A stretch of 64,000 nucleotides of DNA. It comes from Sinohyriopsis cumingii. Lineage: Eukaryota; Mollusca; Bivalvia; Unionida; Unionidae. The DNA lies in assembly GCA_028554795.2 (NCBI GenBank), contig CM068839.1:40515006-40579005 (forward strand), written 5' to 3'. The translations under genes were made by a program, and so were the position numbers. Numbering within the stretch: the first letter of the stretch is position 1; every line of letters starts with the position of its first letter. Of this stretch, positions 23,386 through 36,000 are shown piece by piece. Below the pieces are notes generated by a model, which saw only the letters and a list, made by a program, of their open reading frames with translations, was not told the origin of the DNA and did no database searches.

Positions 23386-23398
23386 GTGTGTAATTAGT

Positions 23399-24334
23399 AA
23401 AAAAAAAACATTCTTCAATTGAAATGAGGGTGGAAGGAGGGAAGAGTAACTAGTGGAACTGTTATTTAAATTTAGAAAGGTAGATTTTCTCTGTATAATT
23501 TATTTTTTTTTCTAGAAACAATGCCAATTTGCTGTTTCCTAAAAAGCTGCACATAAAAAATACTATATGCCCTTACTATTAATATATTCCAAGGATTTGT
23601 TAGGCTAAGCACACAAAATATACAATGTAAACAATAAAACAATTTAATTGGAAGCATGCATCTTGAGATGGTGTGTTCATTGGTCAATTTTAATTGCACT
23701 TTTAACATGTGACTGATTATATCATGCTGACAGAAATGGGAGCTAAGTACCTTTTTCCAAGGAGACACTGAGGAAGACAAACCAGTTGTAGAATGTAGTG
23801 ATCCCACAACCCTTGGATTATCAGTCTGATATTCAGATGGATCTGTCTAAATGTTATACAAAGCATATTTGTTAAGAAAATTGCATCAAATGTTTATAAA
23901 TTCAGATTGGGATTTTGTTCACACTCAAATTGGGAAAAAGAGACAGGTTTTGGCATTGGAAATGGCCTTAATTTCAGCAACAAAATCAGGCCAAGAAAAA
24001 TTCTTTGCTCTGACAGCATTTTGGGATGCTTTGAAAAGTGTTCCCTGAAATGTTTAATTTTGCAAAAATGTTACCCCAAATTGCTGTAGTCACCATGAAA
24101 TAAACTATTAAAGATACAAAATTTACTATGGAGAGATCAACTTAAATATCTGGGAAATATGAAGAAGTCTAGATAGCTCTAAATTAATAGCATACATTTA
24201 GTTTTAAACAATTATATATAAGTGGTTGAAACAAAAATGGCAATAGTTGCATTTATACCATATCTCCAAAATATGAATGTTTGTTTCCAAGATAAAAAAG
24301 ACCTGAAAAGAATCTGAAGAATAACTGTAGAAAG
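23399..24334. other. No recognisable feature
   Basis: AT-rich DNA. Two short open frames (minus 23,472-23,807 and plus 23,851-24,048) show no domain, splice pattern or compositional support. Confidence 0.5.
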
Positions 24335-24667
24335 CATGAAGATAATAGCAGTATAATGTCTTATGCATATTTTATTGAGTACTGCATGAAGATAATAGCA
24401 GTATAATCAGTCTTATGCATATTTTATTGAGTACTGCATGAAGATAATAGCAGTATAATCAGTCTTATGCATATTTTATTGAGTACTGCATGAAGATAAT
24501 AGCAGTATAATCAGTCTTATGCATATTTTATTGAGTACTGCATGAAGATAATAGCAGTATAATCAGTCTTATGCATATTTTATTGAGTACTGCATTATTG
24601 TGATTGAGGCAAGCAGTATAATCAGTCTTATGCATATAGTATTGAGTACTGCATTATTGAGTACTGC
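24335..24667. repeat. 52-bp satellite, about 6 units
   Basis: Five units of CATGAAGATAATAGCAGTAT plus AATCAGTCTTATGCATATTT plus TATTGAGTACTG, nearly identical, then a variant unit containing ATTGTGATTGAGGC. The first unit lacks two bases. Confidence 0.96.
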
Positions 24668-25510
24668 AGTATATACCACAATGACTACTGATAATGAACC
24701 AAGTTCTTGTATCCTAAGATTACAATTTTAGCAAGAAAAACTCAGATCAGCTTTCAAATGGGTTACAAGATTTTCCTCTTGATGCAAACTTTAAATAGGT
24801 AGAAATTATTGAATATAATCTTGGATTTATTGTATTGCATCATGGAAGCTATCAGTATTTATGGAGAATGCATTAAGTTTAAATACAAAAAAGTGAATTA
24901 ATATTTTGTGAACAATTCTCAAAATCCAATCATGATCTTCTTTTAACTCCACAAATGAAATTTACCTATTAACCCAACACATTTTAAGTATGCCATTCCA
25001 TTAGATCTTTCAGTATTATGCAGTACTTGACAAGCCTGCCATCTTGTGAGAAATTTTCTTATATGCATAAACCATGTAAATGCATGTGTACATCAGAAAG
25101 CTGTATGATCTATTACGTTTCAAAACCCTATCATCAATATTATTGATTAACAGACCACAGAGGTGTATAAATTGGCTGATTTAAAGTAATGTGAATTAAA
25201 TGATCAAAATAAAAAAATGTTTTGCATATAAAATAACTTCATAAAAATAAGGTCCTTTTTGGCAACAATTATTAATAATATCCTAGCAGGTGTAAAGAAT
25301 ATCATAGGAAATCTCTTTCTGGAGTTTGTTTTGAAGCATATGGGTTTAATATGTGTTGGAAAACATAATCTGAAAATAATTACTCTTTTAACCTTGGAAT
25401 TTAAAAACAAACCCACCCACCCCCAAAATAGACATATGAAAAGAAAAAAAAGATTTGCAGCAGTTGCTAAATAAATATCTACGTTTCAAGACTGGATAAT
25501 AGTTTCAATT

Positions 25511-25512
<2 letters not shown>
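24668..25512. other. No recognisable feature
   Basis: AT-rich, no supported coding or repeat structure. Confidence 0.5.

Positions 25513-25582
<70 letters not shown>
25513..25582. repeat. (AT)n microsatellite, about 35 dinucleotides
   Basis: Uninterrupted AT run. Confidence 0.98.
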
Positions 25583-25584
<2 letters not shown>

Positions 25585-25999
25585 TTACATGAGCAATGAA
25601 TAAAGAACCTTAAAGCTGGTTTATTCAAAAATGAACGCTCAGATATATAAAAAATAAAATTGTATGAAATCAGAGGGGTATGCATGAGAGGCCTTGTATA
25701 AAAGTGGTACATGTTTGGACAATGGGGTAATGGATGCTAGAAAGGTCAGAGGGACAAATATGGTACAAGCATCCCTTTCTTTATATCTTGTTTGAGTACT
25801 GAGTACCAAAGGTGTCAAGTCTTTAAGGATTGTTAAAAAATATGAATTGCTCCATACAAAATAAAGTTTTGAAAATATCTCCATAAACCAAGAAATAGTC
25901 TCAAAACTCAACGTCTGAATCACACTATTCAGAATGAATGAAAGGAAGAAAGATGGTAAATTCATCTTTCATTTCACTGTCATTTTGTGAATTAAGGTG

Positions 26000-26142
26000 T
26001 GTGTGTGTGTGCTCTTTGGATTTTTTTACATGGATTTAACAAATCTTCAGTCATATCGTAATGATATCTGCAGTGTGGCAGTTTATAGTGATGTCTAGCA
26101 CTGGGGTGTCATGCCGCAGACAAGTAGCATGATTTCCCATCC
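26000..26142 (-). mobile_element. SINE family II, truncated (tail half only)
   Basis: CAGTCATATCGTAATGATAT through GTCTAGCACTGGGGTGTCAT matches the family II body; the tRNA-like head is missing. Confidence 0.85.
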
Positions 26143-29100
26143 CTCAAAAAAAGAAATTAACATGTAAAGTTATGGTGTGATTAATTTGGTGTATGGGAGG
26201 CTTTGGTTTTTGGGAATCAATGAACATTTTATTATGAAAGTATCATCATTACTAAATAGAATAAACATCAGTAAATAATTTTCAAATGTGTGGAACATAT
26301 TTTACTAATAAATTAGCCATATGAAATACATTCAGTTTGTAATTACTTTTGTTAAATTGTCATATTAATGAAAAGAATGACAAAATTTATCATTGAAAGG
26401 AATAACAAAAAGCTGGATGCCTTTAAACAAGAATTTAATTAAATCTGAAATATTTTACCACAAAAATTGTTTCACAGATGACATGCTCACATAGGTAACA
26501 ATTACTGGAAATTCTGTGAATTAAAGCTTGAATAAATAGGATATAATAATGATACCTGTATCCTGAAATGAATCACCAACAATAACTTTCTAAAGGGAAG
26601 CCAAATAATGAGTGAATAAATTATTTTCTTTGCCTCAAACTATTTAAATGGTTACCTTGTAACTAATGTTTGATTCCTTGTTTCTAAAAAATAGACAAAT
26701 ATTCCAGGACTTCAGTTCTATATTTTTTCGTTCCAATTAGTATTGCAAACTAGGAAATAAATGATTTTTAACTTTAAATTATCCATATTTTTCAACATTG
26801 GTACTTCTCGGCCATACCTTTTTCTGGAAATGAAGTGAACACATAGCAGTAATTCATTCTTAATATATAGCCTTGTTCCAAAGTTTGAAGTTTGCTTTAA
26901 TATTCTTCTCTTTTGGTGAAACTTTGATAACAATAAACTGGACGAGTTCAAAGAATGGCCTATTCCCATGTATATTATCAAAAAGCTTTGATCTGTGCTA
27001 TTCAAAATTTCAAATGACTGCATGTTACAACTGCACGATGCAGAGCAAATGTTTATAACAGGCAGACACACTGTTACATACAACAGTTGTTGAGTGTTGA
27101 TTTAACAGATCAATTGTTTTAATCCTGCAAATAATGATTTGTGTCAATTATATTCTAGACTCATTTTCTCAACCATATGAGTGGTCTTTATGCATAAACA
27201 GACATAAATTTGGTCCTTCTGGACAGGATCATGAAAGGCATCAAAAGGTGTCATTGTGCAGTAAAGGGTTCAAGTTAAAAAACTAAAAAATATTAAACTT
27301 GGGTGTAAATTTTCAGTTATTGCCAAGTTGGTAAAGGTACTGTATATGAAGTCCAAGTTATTCAACAGTGATTTATTCACTCTTTAAAAACTTAATATTA
27401 ACCTAAACAAGGCTAGCAGTTTCCCTTGGTTTTCATTTTAGTTTACAGTCTGAATATTAGATTATAATTTTTCTTAAAATTTTCAGTGGCCTAAAATATT
27501 TCATATAATTTCAAGTGTTAATAGCTCAGGGTTTTTGAAAATAAAAATGGTAGAGAGTACTATATGGTCTAGAAAAATAAGAAATGGTGGTGGGTCACAT
27601 GTATTTATTTTAAATTGAAAATTGTTCAGGATCAAATGGTGATTTAATGTTTAGTTTATAAAAATAAAATAAAATCAGTGAGAACAGGATAAGTGTTCCA
27701 GAACGCAAGTCTATATCATTACAGCACAGCTGCAACCTTGTTAACAATTCAAATAAGAAATAAATCATTAGAGTCTGCTACACTGCAGTTACAACATTCT
27801 ATAGGTCAGGATTAAAACAAAGAAACCAAACCAAATTACAAGCCTCCTCTCCTAAGCCAAAATTGCTTTGGTTTTATATTGAAAGAAAATGGAATTGGTA
27901 ATTCAGTTTGACTGTTCTCTAATCTCTGATGTTTTCCTAAACAGACAAACCAGGTTCAGATAATTTACTGCTGACTTTATATTAAATCTCAAAATCAAAT
28001 TATTTACCATCAAAGCAATTCCAAAGACATAAGCAATACATAAGTTGATCTGGAGTGTAAGACAAGGCCCAGACTTCAAGACTGTACACTGAAAAATATG
28101 GCAATCTTTTTCAGCTGCATGTCTAATTAGATATTTGCTTCTGAGTGATAGCATTTTGCTTCAAACACTAATGCACAGCAAGCCATGAGATGCTTTCCAG
28201 TCTATGTCTATTGAACCTTATAATGCACTAAAATATATGACAAGCTCCTAATGGTACTATTTAATATTAAATAGTATTACATGAAACTAATTTTACTTCC
28301 AAATAACGGTTGAAATGCAAGCTGTCTAAAAAGACAGGTGGCCTTTCCAGAGCTAAACTATATTTATATATATATTTATTTATATGTGTTGATAGTAAGA
28401 AATCTACAAATAACTTAAAGCAGTTAATACCTTTATTTAAAAGTAGCATTAATTATTAAAATATTCTTATTGTCTTAAAAACAGAGTTATTTCAAGTAAC
28501 ATAAATTAACAGTTCTTATTCTTAGGCGTGATATGTGAGTTGGGTACTCTGGCATGCGCATTGCAAAACCATTCAAAACCATTATTTAAATCTTGGTACA
28601 TACATGTTTTGTATTTAAAATAATTATGTTTCCATTTAATCCATTTTCCCACCGCTACAGGATATTCTCCTTATCTGTTATAATGTTGTTTATCTGAGTC
28701 TTCCCAAGTTAAATTTTATCAGCAAGTAAGCTCTCCCCCATTGTCATCAAGTTGAACAACTTTTATTTTTCCTTCCAGATTATTATTTCTCTGTTTAGGT
28801 GATGACATGGTAAAGGTTTCTAACAATTTACTCCTATTTTGCTAACTGTACAGTACTGCAGTTTAATTATGCAGATGAAACTTTTGTAGAGTTAACGAAA
28901 TTCTTTGTTTATAAAGGACACGATACATGTACTGACATGTGATTTTACTTTGTCTGGTACCCTGTTTTGTTCAAGGTTAATTTCTCTGTGTGTGTTAATC
29001 CACAAAACCTATATGCTGACCATGTTATGATCTTGACAATTACATCCGGTCGTAAGAAGAAAACAAACAAAAAAGAAGAAAAAAACAGCTGCATGAAACC

Positions 29101-30716
29101 CAAAATTCTATCAAAACATTGCTGGCCCCATTTCCTCTAAACATCGGCATTAATAATACCAACCTTAGTGGTACATGTACTTTAGCCAAAATTTCTTTAA
29201 GTAAAGAAAACCTGACATCCAGAAAGTCAAATCGGGAAAGTTAATTGGATTACTTACCTTACCATATGAATTAAATACTGGTTCTGGACTGGACATATAT
29301 TAATATTAAAATGTGGCTGCTTGTGAGGGGTTAATGTTACATTTCTGCACTAATATGTTGTCTGCTGGTCACACTAGCGGAGTGGCCTTCCTTGAGGGGT
29401 ACTTTTGAACACAAACTCATCGGTGCCAAGAGATTCTGACCCTAGAAAGTGGGTGGCCGCAGAGGGGGGGGGGCATTAATGAAGGGGGACTATTGTATAC
29501 AATAGACAAATTTTCATTTTACCGCTACTGTCATAATGTAAACATGCATTTCAAAAGTTCAGAAGCGTGATCTGATACAGTGAAGGCAACATCATGTTCA
29601 GCTATAAATTTCATGAAGTACGCTTAGATCATAAATTTCTTCAGTTCAATTTCAGGGACAGCTGTTCTAAACTCTGTCTAGGTCTATGGTTTCTTGACAG
29701 ATCTCACAACCTGACATGTGTCCTCGTATTTTCTAAAATTTCTTTTGGCAGTGGCAATAATTGCACCCGCCAACAGCTGTACTCAAAATGACACAAAATG
29801 ATGTCCAAGAGTGTAACAGTTCTTTTTTTTTGCAACCCCTTCAATAATATCATATTCCTTGTGATACTGCTGATTGTTTTAACTTTTCTAAGAAATGATT
29901 GTCCCTTCTGTCATTAATATATTTTCATTTGTTGGATACCATTTCCAGATAATGCAAGGATCAAATGCTTGACCATGCAGGTAGTATGAATAAAAAACAT
30001 GGACAGATTCAATAATACTCTTCTGTTTCCCTGGCCAACTCTACTTCTCTAATTAAAAAAAAACCTGGATCTTGACCAAAACCCAAACTACACAGTTGAC
30101 AATTCAACCACAACAATCATACTTTCATAATATTTTGCTATTATTCCAGTCTGTAATTGAAGATCTTTCCAGTAAGACAATCTTGAGTATACTGATACTT
30201 GGTTCTTTTTATTGTTTTTCTTAACATTTCTATATATAAGCCATTGTACATAATTATTGTTTTTCCCCTTACTGAACTGAAACCTCATATAGAAGGGCAT
30301 AACTTGATGACATAATATCTTTGTGTCAATAGAAATATTCTTGTTCATAAAGACAGTTGAGACTGGTGAAGGACCCATAAACCTTGAAAGTGGAAGCTAA
30401 GAAACAAATTGTCGGACTGAAATTGCTACATGAGGGTTACCCTCAAGAACAACAATCGAGAACAGCAAGCAAAGTTGCTATTGATGTGAAGAACACCAAT
30501 GTGAAAACCATGTCAAAATCAAAGCATTTGCAAAACTCAAATTAGAAAGACTTTTATTAAAGATCTAATTATTTTCATATTTTGAACTATGTGCAAGCAC
30601 AGAGAACAAAGGTGATTATTACATACTCTGATTTCATCCCAATGACATTACGTAGGAGTTAAATGGAACACATTGTTGATAAGGTCATGCATCATATAAT
30701 TAATAGGATCTATGGT
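26143..30716. other. 4.6-kb AT-rich stretch without recognisable genes
   Basis: Only short frames broken by stops, homopolymer runs (G9 near 29,466) and a possible TATATTTATTTATA tract near 28,365. If the DDX1 transcript continues, this is intron or intergenic DNA. I looked for motif IV-VI DDX1 exons here and found none. Confidence 0.5.
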
Positions 30717-30847
30717 GGGGTTTGCACAGTGAGAAGGAAATACCAGTCAAGCAGTCACATTATTTGTATCTCCATGAGGCTTTGCAGAGTGGGGAGACAA
30801 ATAATGTAACTCCATGACTGGGATTTTCTTGTCTCAGTGCAAACCCC
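30717..30847. repeat. Palindromic element, about 57-bp arms
   Basis: The left arm starts GGGGTTTGCACAGTGAGAAG and runs to TATTTGTATCTCC; the right arm mirrors it (GGAGACAAATAATGTAACTC to CTCAGTGCAAACCCC). The loop is about 17-19 bp. This looks like a foldback MITE. No clear target duplication. Confidence 0.85.
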
Positions 30848-31362
30848 AACGCAGAATATTTTTCTCACACTGTATTTTCCTTTAAGTTAAAAGAATATTT
30901 TTTGCAATATAGTTTAACACATTCAACATATACAGTATGCATCGCTCACTATTATTTCTTCACATTTATCTGTAGGTCATTTGTTCTTAAAATGTTTTAT
31001 GAAAATCAGAATAATCATCTCAATAGATTAAACTATATTTATACACCCTCACCCACAAACAGCTATAATTTAACAGTTATAAATGTAAAGTACTATAAGT
31101 ATTGCATGATGGGGTCTAAAGCCATGTGGGAATATTGTTTACATACGGTGCATTAATACAGATATGTTAATGCAGGCTGTGGCATGACCTGTCCATCCCA
31201 AGAACACAATTTTTATGTGTTAGAAAATAACTACATAAAATGTTTTATTATAATCAGGTATTATCACATTTAATAGATGTATGTTATATAAAATTAACAA
31301 TAATAATTAATATTTATTACAAGGAAACAAATCCATCGAGCCAAGCAGAAAACAATGGCTGC
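30848..31362. other. No recognisable feature
   Basis: AT-rich DNA between the palindrome and the hAT element. Confidence 0.5.
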
Positions 31363-31486
31363 CAGACCTGCCAGCAATGAAAAAATCAAAATCAGGAAAA
31401 TCACCATTAAAAATCAGGAGGCAGGGTAAAAAGTCAGGATGTTAAAAAATAAGGTGTATTTATCATGATAAATATGTCTACTTTTG

Positions 31487-31654
31487 TTATTTCAGTCCAT
31501 TGTATGTTGCTGATTTGACTTTCTGCAGAAGTTCATGATTCATTTGTCCAAGGGTGCCAAATTTGCTAACAAGAATAGCTTCCAGGGTTGATGCTGACAG
31601 GCTGGCTCTTTGGCTAGTTCTGTTTTTTCTGACCATTAGGAATGCTCTCAGCAT
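31487..31654 (-). pseudogene. hAT C-terminal dimerisation domain remnant
   Basis: A 55-codon frame to a natural stop: FLMVRKNRTSQRASLSASTL then EAILVSKFGTLGQM. It resembles the hATC pattern S-N-A-x-x-E-R-x-F-S-x-V-R-K-N-R-T-x-x-R-x-S-L. The preceding S-N-A is present one frame over (about 31,662), showing a frameshift. Confidence 0.7.
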
Positions 31655-31849
31655 TGCTGTTGCTGAGCGGTATTGAAAGTACTGATAGCATTACTCTCCC
31701 AAGGGATAGAAACAACAGTTGGCCAGAACCAGCCATTTTTTTCTCTGAGAGCAACCCATTGATGATCTGATCTTTCCACATTCAATTCCGCATCTAAATT
31801 GTAGATTTGATAAAGATGAAACTCTATGCAGATCATCAGTGTTGATGCC

Positions 31850-32071
31850 TTACATTTGGCTGGAAAAAACGGCCAGGTCATTAAACGATATTACAGATTG
31901 TTCAGACACATCTGCAATGCTTGCACTGTGTTTATTAATGTTATCTAGACCATCACATCGTATTGAGAGATGCTGTGAGCAGCATTGGCAGAGTGCATGA
32001 TAGGCCCCACAAGTCAATGGACGAATGAAAGCAAACTGCTTCTCCCAATCACTCCTATATTTTGATCCCAT
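31850..32071 (-). pseudogene. hAT transposase N-terminal (BED-like finger) remnant
   Basis: Starts MGSKYRSDWEKQFAFIRPL and continues YHALCQCCSQHLSIRCDG to a His near residue 47. The K-Y-x-x-x-W-E-x-x-F-x-F-x-R-P-x opening followed by C-x-x-C and a distal H is typical of the DNA-binding finger in a group of hAT-related proteins. The frame runs into stops after about 73 codons. Confidence 0.65.
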
Positions 32072-32893
32072 TTCTTTTTCTTGGCTGGTGAAAATTCATC
32101 AATTACTTCCTTTTCTACTTATTTTTGCTTCTTGCTGAGAAACTTATTTATTACGTTGCTGTGATTTGATGATGGGGTCGGATAAAGAGAACCACACTGT
32201 GAAACAATCTCTTTGTATTGGTGGATGAAAACCGGAAATCAAGCCAGATATGGTAAAGTACAAAGAAATATACCAGACACAGAAAAACCTGATACAGGAA
32301 CACAGAAATGGAAAATGATGTTTTTGAATATTAAAAAATATATGGATTCTGTTTTCTCAAGGAGTTGAAAAATCTTGATTTTTCTTCTTAAAAATCGAGG
32401 AATCAGGAGATAGGCCCAAAAATCAGTATTCTTTTTTCAGTAGGGTTGGCAGGTCTGGGTTAACTCCCTAAAGTAGTTCATAGAGAGTGGACCTGACTGT
32501 AATGACCAGGGGCTGAGATAAGAAAAGTAAGGTTAGCAAAATGCAAGATTTCTCTGTTGCATGGATGAAAATATGATGCCACAGAACATGTTACATCAAT
32601 ATATCATACAACTTGCCTGATATTTATATGTGTCAACAATGAAGTTATAAATGAGTAAAGGGAAAAAAATATTTGTTTTAAAAACTCTAGAAACTAATTA
32701 GTTTACTGCTATATAATAAACATGCATGAGTATGTGATAAGTTTCCTGATATCTTGGGTAGACATGCTTTTGACATGGCAAACAACTAATCCACTTGAGG
32801 TATGAGAGAGTACAGACAACAATCTATAATTACTAGCAATGATTTTCAGTTTGAAGAAGCACAAACAAATGCACTCAGGAGAGACCAACCTAC

Positions 32894-33005
32894 CTGGAGT
32901 GGAGATGTTTGGCCCAGTCTTATCACCCTGGTGAACACCATCTGTCTCTATATGATGCTGCAGGGTCTTCCAGCAGGTGTCTTTAGTTGGATCCACAATA
33001 CACAC
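32894..33005 (-). CDS. DDX1: DDX1 exon j: start of RecA2 domain
   Basis: 112 bp, 37 codons plus one base. It begins [18 protein letters not shown] and ends with [10 protein letters not shown], matching VVPVNPKTDRLWERLGKS...NTRPGANSP. Acceptor TTTACAG, donor GTAGGT. This is the last exon I can find; the next should enter in phase 1 and encode an equivalent of MWSEAIKILKGEY. Confidence 0.9.
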
Positions 33006-36000
33006 CTGTAAACACAAACTTAATAACATTTAAACCTTTCTTCACATTTAAATGACAACAAAATCCTTTATAAACAAGTTTCCCACAAATGCAAGTGAAT
33101 CAAGGCTTCAGTGAAGCACCAAGATTAACAAATAAGTAGTAGCATGATGCATGTTGTAAAACTTTCAAAAATTAAAACAATACTTTTGTGGTTTCCTTGT
33201 GGTGGTTTAAATAGAACAAATTAGAGAGAGAGTGGGGCTTGTAAGTCTTCTAGCCCTGATTTGTGCATAGGCCAAAAAACTCTTGCTCATCACATTTTAA
33301 CCAGCCAATGGTAAATACTGTTATACAATTAGTGACTTTTCATCATGGTTGTAAATACTTGTATCAAATGTCATTAAAATTAACTACAATAAACACTTTC
33401 ACACAAGTCAAGTCCAACTGCAAGAAACACAACCCTTAATATGTCACTGCATAATGTGCCAGCAAATCAGGGTCAATGTTATTTTTTTCTCCTGATTACT
33501 CCTAAAATATTTTTGCATAGACCCAGATCTATGGGTGCATTATGCAACATCATGTCTGGGTATATGCAGCTTCAAGTTAGACTCAAGTCATGAGCATATG
33601 ATAAGTTTCCAACACTGTTATTCCATTTCAATATTTATACAATACAATGTACTTGAGGAAGTTTTAACTGTATACCAAAATACATTGCACAAAGTTTTAA
33701 AAATACAGTTTTTTGGTAATACATGAAACAAGACGTCTATATGAACTGCAATATTGGATTCATATTAGAAAATTAAAAAACAAACGAACTCAAGAAATGC
33801 AAAAACAATGGGGAAAAAGAACCATTTTTATTCTTCTGCCCAGGCCCTGATAACTTTTGGTGACAAAACATTAATCTAAAAAGAAGTTGATTTATTTGTG
33901 GACCCCTCTCATGCTTTTAGCTAAATTAGCTACTAGCCTTTGAAGCATTCCCCTTGGTTTGAAAATTTATGATGGTGGTTTTTATGTTTCTATTGCCCTT
34001 AGAGGTCTATTTTTGTCAACTTTCAAAAAAATCAAACAGAATTTGGATCAGTAATGTATTTAGATACATTTTTGACCAGGGTTTCTCTATTTTCCTAACT
34101 TTTTGATAGGGTTGCACTCGTCTATGCTCCTTTTCTCAGGTCCCTTAACTTTCCTTGCCTTGGTCTAAAGAGTGAATTATAAATGGGTTGTACTCCCTTC
34201 CTCAGGCAAGTATACCTTTGTCTAGTTTCCTTCCCACTTTATTCCTTGTCAGTGATCTTTGCCAAGGATCTTTCTATAGCCCAGTCTGTATTACAAGTGT
34301 ATTTGCTAAAATGTGTTGTTTTCCACTATTCCCTTGTATGTTTGTATGGACTGGCTTTTCATTGCTCAAATTTTCATTTGATCTTTTATTTATTTTATAT
34401 GTTGTAAAATCTGTGTGTGCATAAAATTAATAATTTATGGTCTTAGTTTCAAGTCTTGAGCATTTCTTAGTTTTATTTTTTTTAAATCAAAATCGTTTGT
34501 AGCGAGACACCTTATGTGAGTTATAATATAACAAGGAAAATTCAATAATAGAAAATAATAATGAGAATTTTGTACTGTCGCCTGTATGTTGTACATCTAT
34601 AAAAGGTGTCTCTTTTTATTTTTATTCCTCCAAATGCAAACTTCAAGGGAAACACCAATCTGTTCCTACTGAAGCAGCTGTGTGCTTGAAATTTTATTTA
34701 CACAATGTATGTGGTCACAACTTGGAGTCAGTGTATAGAAGATTCTGCTAGGCCTGGGCCCCTACATTTGGAAATTTCATTTCAAGACATTTTTGGGGAC
34801 AAAACTTGACTCTAATAAGAAGTTAAGATGGTTCAAGATGCATGTGTGAACAGACAAACAGTAAAAGATAAGCACTCCATTAATAAGTGAAGTATAATGC
34901 ATATGTAGCCAGGTCATATAATTTAGTCATCTTTTCATTAGGTTGAGTTACATCTTTATCATTTATATAATATTCATTTTCAGCACATGAAATACATGGT
35001 GGTCATTATATCTGGTGAAGGAATAACCCAGGAAAACCCCCAAGAGAACTACTGACCCACAGGACACTACTGGCAATCTTTCTCACATACCCATGTTAGC
35101 CAAGGTGAGACTCAAACCAATATGAACAGAAGTGATGTTAGTGATGTGTAAAAGTGATCACTTCAGACTCACTCCGCCACCCAAAGCCAATACATGACAA
35201 ATACATCTGGGCACTTTACTTAACAATGTTGGTAGTGAGATGTAACTGTTATGCAAACTAGAGCTGTCAGTAAGTGAGAGCTTACAGAACATCACCCTCA
35301 AGATGTGAAGAATAAATTTGTTACAAAAAATGGGGAGATAACTCTAAAGAACTAAAAAGGGAAAGCTGAACCTTGCATGGCACACAAACTCTTGTCCCGA
35401 TAGAAAAGCATATGAAGCATCACTCGGTTCTGGAGATATTAATGGAAAAGACTAGTGGACACCATTTGTTATAAAAAATGCTAGTCTGAAAGACTCCATA
35501 TTTTACATGACACAATGTCTATTTTTTATACAAAAGCATGCCAAGTTTCATGAAGATGTCTCAAAGTGTTCAGGACAAATTAGGTAAACAAGTGTTAGCC
35601 AGTATAAACTTGCATCCTAGCCTCTGCATTCCCAGATGGGGATGAAGCCATTAAATGAGTCTGTGTGTCATTTCATCATTATGTGCAATATTGAGGGTAG
35701 TATAATGTTTTAGTAAATACAGGTTTTGGATATTTCACCAACTGAAATTCAGCAAAATGAGAAGCCATTGAGGATATAAACCCAAAATGAAAAATACTTA
35801 CACAATGGTGAACTGTTTCAGGCACTGAATCCTGTCCCTTTAGATCTATCCAGGTTGGGAAGTACATCAGTTTCTCCTGTAAAATAAACAAAATTCCTTT
35901 GTGAATAAAAATATTAAAAACAATAAGGATGCAAATAAACTCATCTAATCTGTTAATCATGTGATAAAGTAATGATATTAACATACAAGGTCCAACAATA

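Larger units (their letters stand above)
31363..32457 (-). mobile_element. hAT DNA transposon, internally deleted
   Basis: About 1.1 kb bounded by inverted ends CAGACCTGCCAGC (31,363) and the complement of CAGACCTGCCAAC (ending 32,457). hAT termini commonly begin CAG-x-x-x-T-G. On the minus strand a BED-finger-like N-terminal frame (32,071-31,850) and a dimerisation-domain C-terminal frame (31,654-31,487) remain, so the RNase H-like catalytic core has been deleted. The 8-bp flanks (ATGGCTGC and GGTTAACT) do not match, so no target duplication is preserved. Confidence 0.82.

Noticed and set aside
29240-29300. Possible DDX1 exon with donor-like GTAAGT near 29,265 (minus)
   Set aside because: The translation does not resemble any part of DDX1 and the acceptor side lacks a pyrimidine tract.
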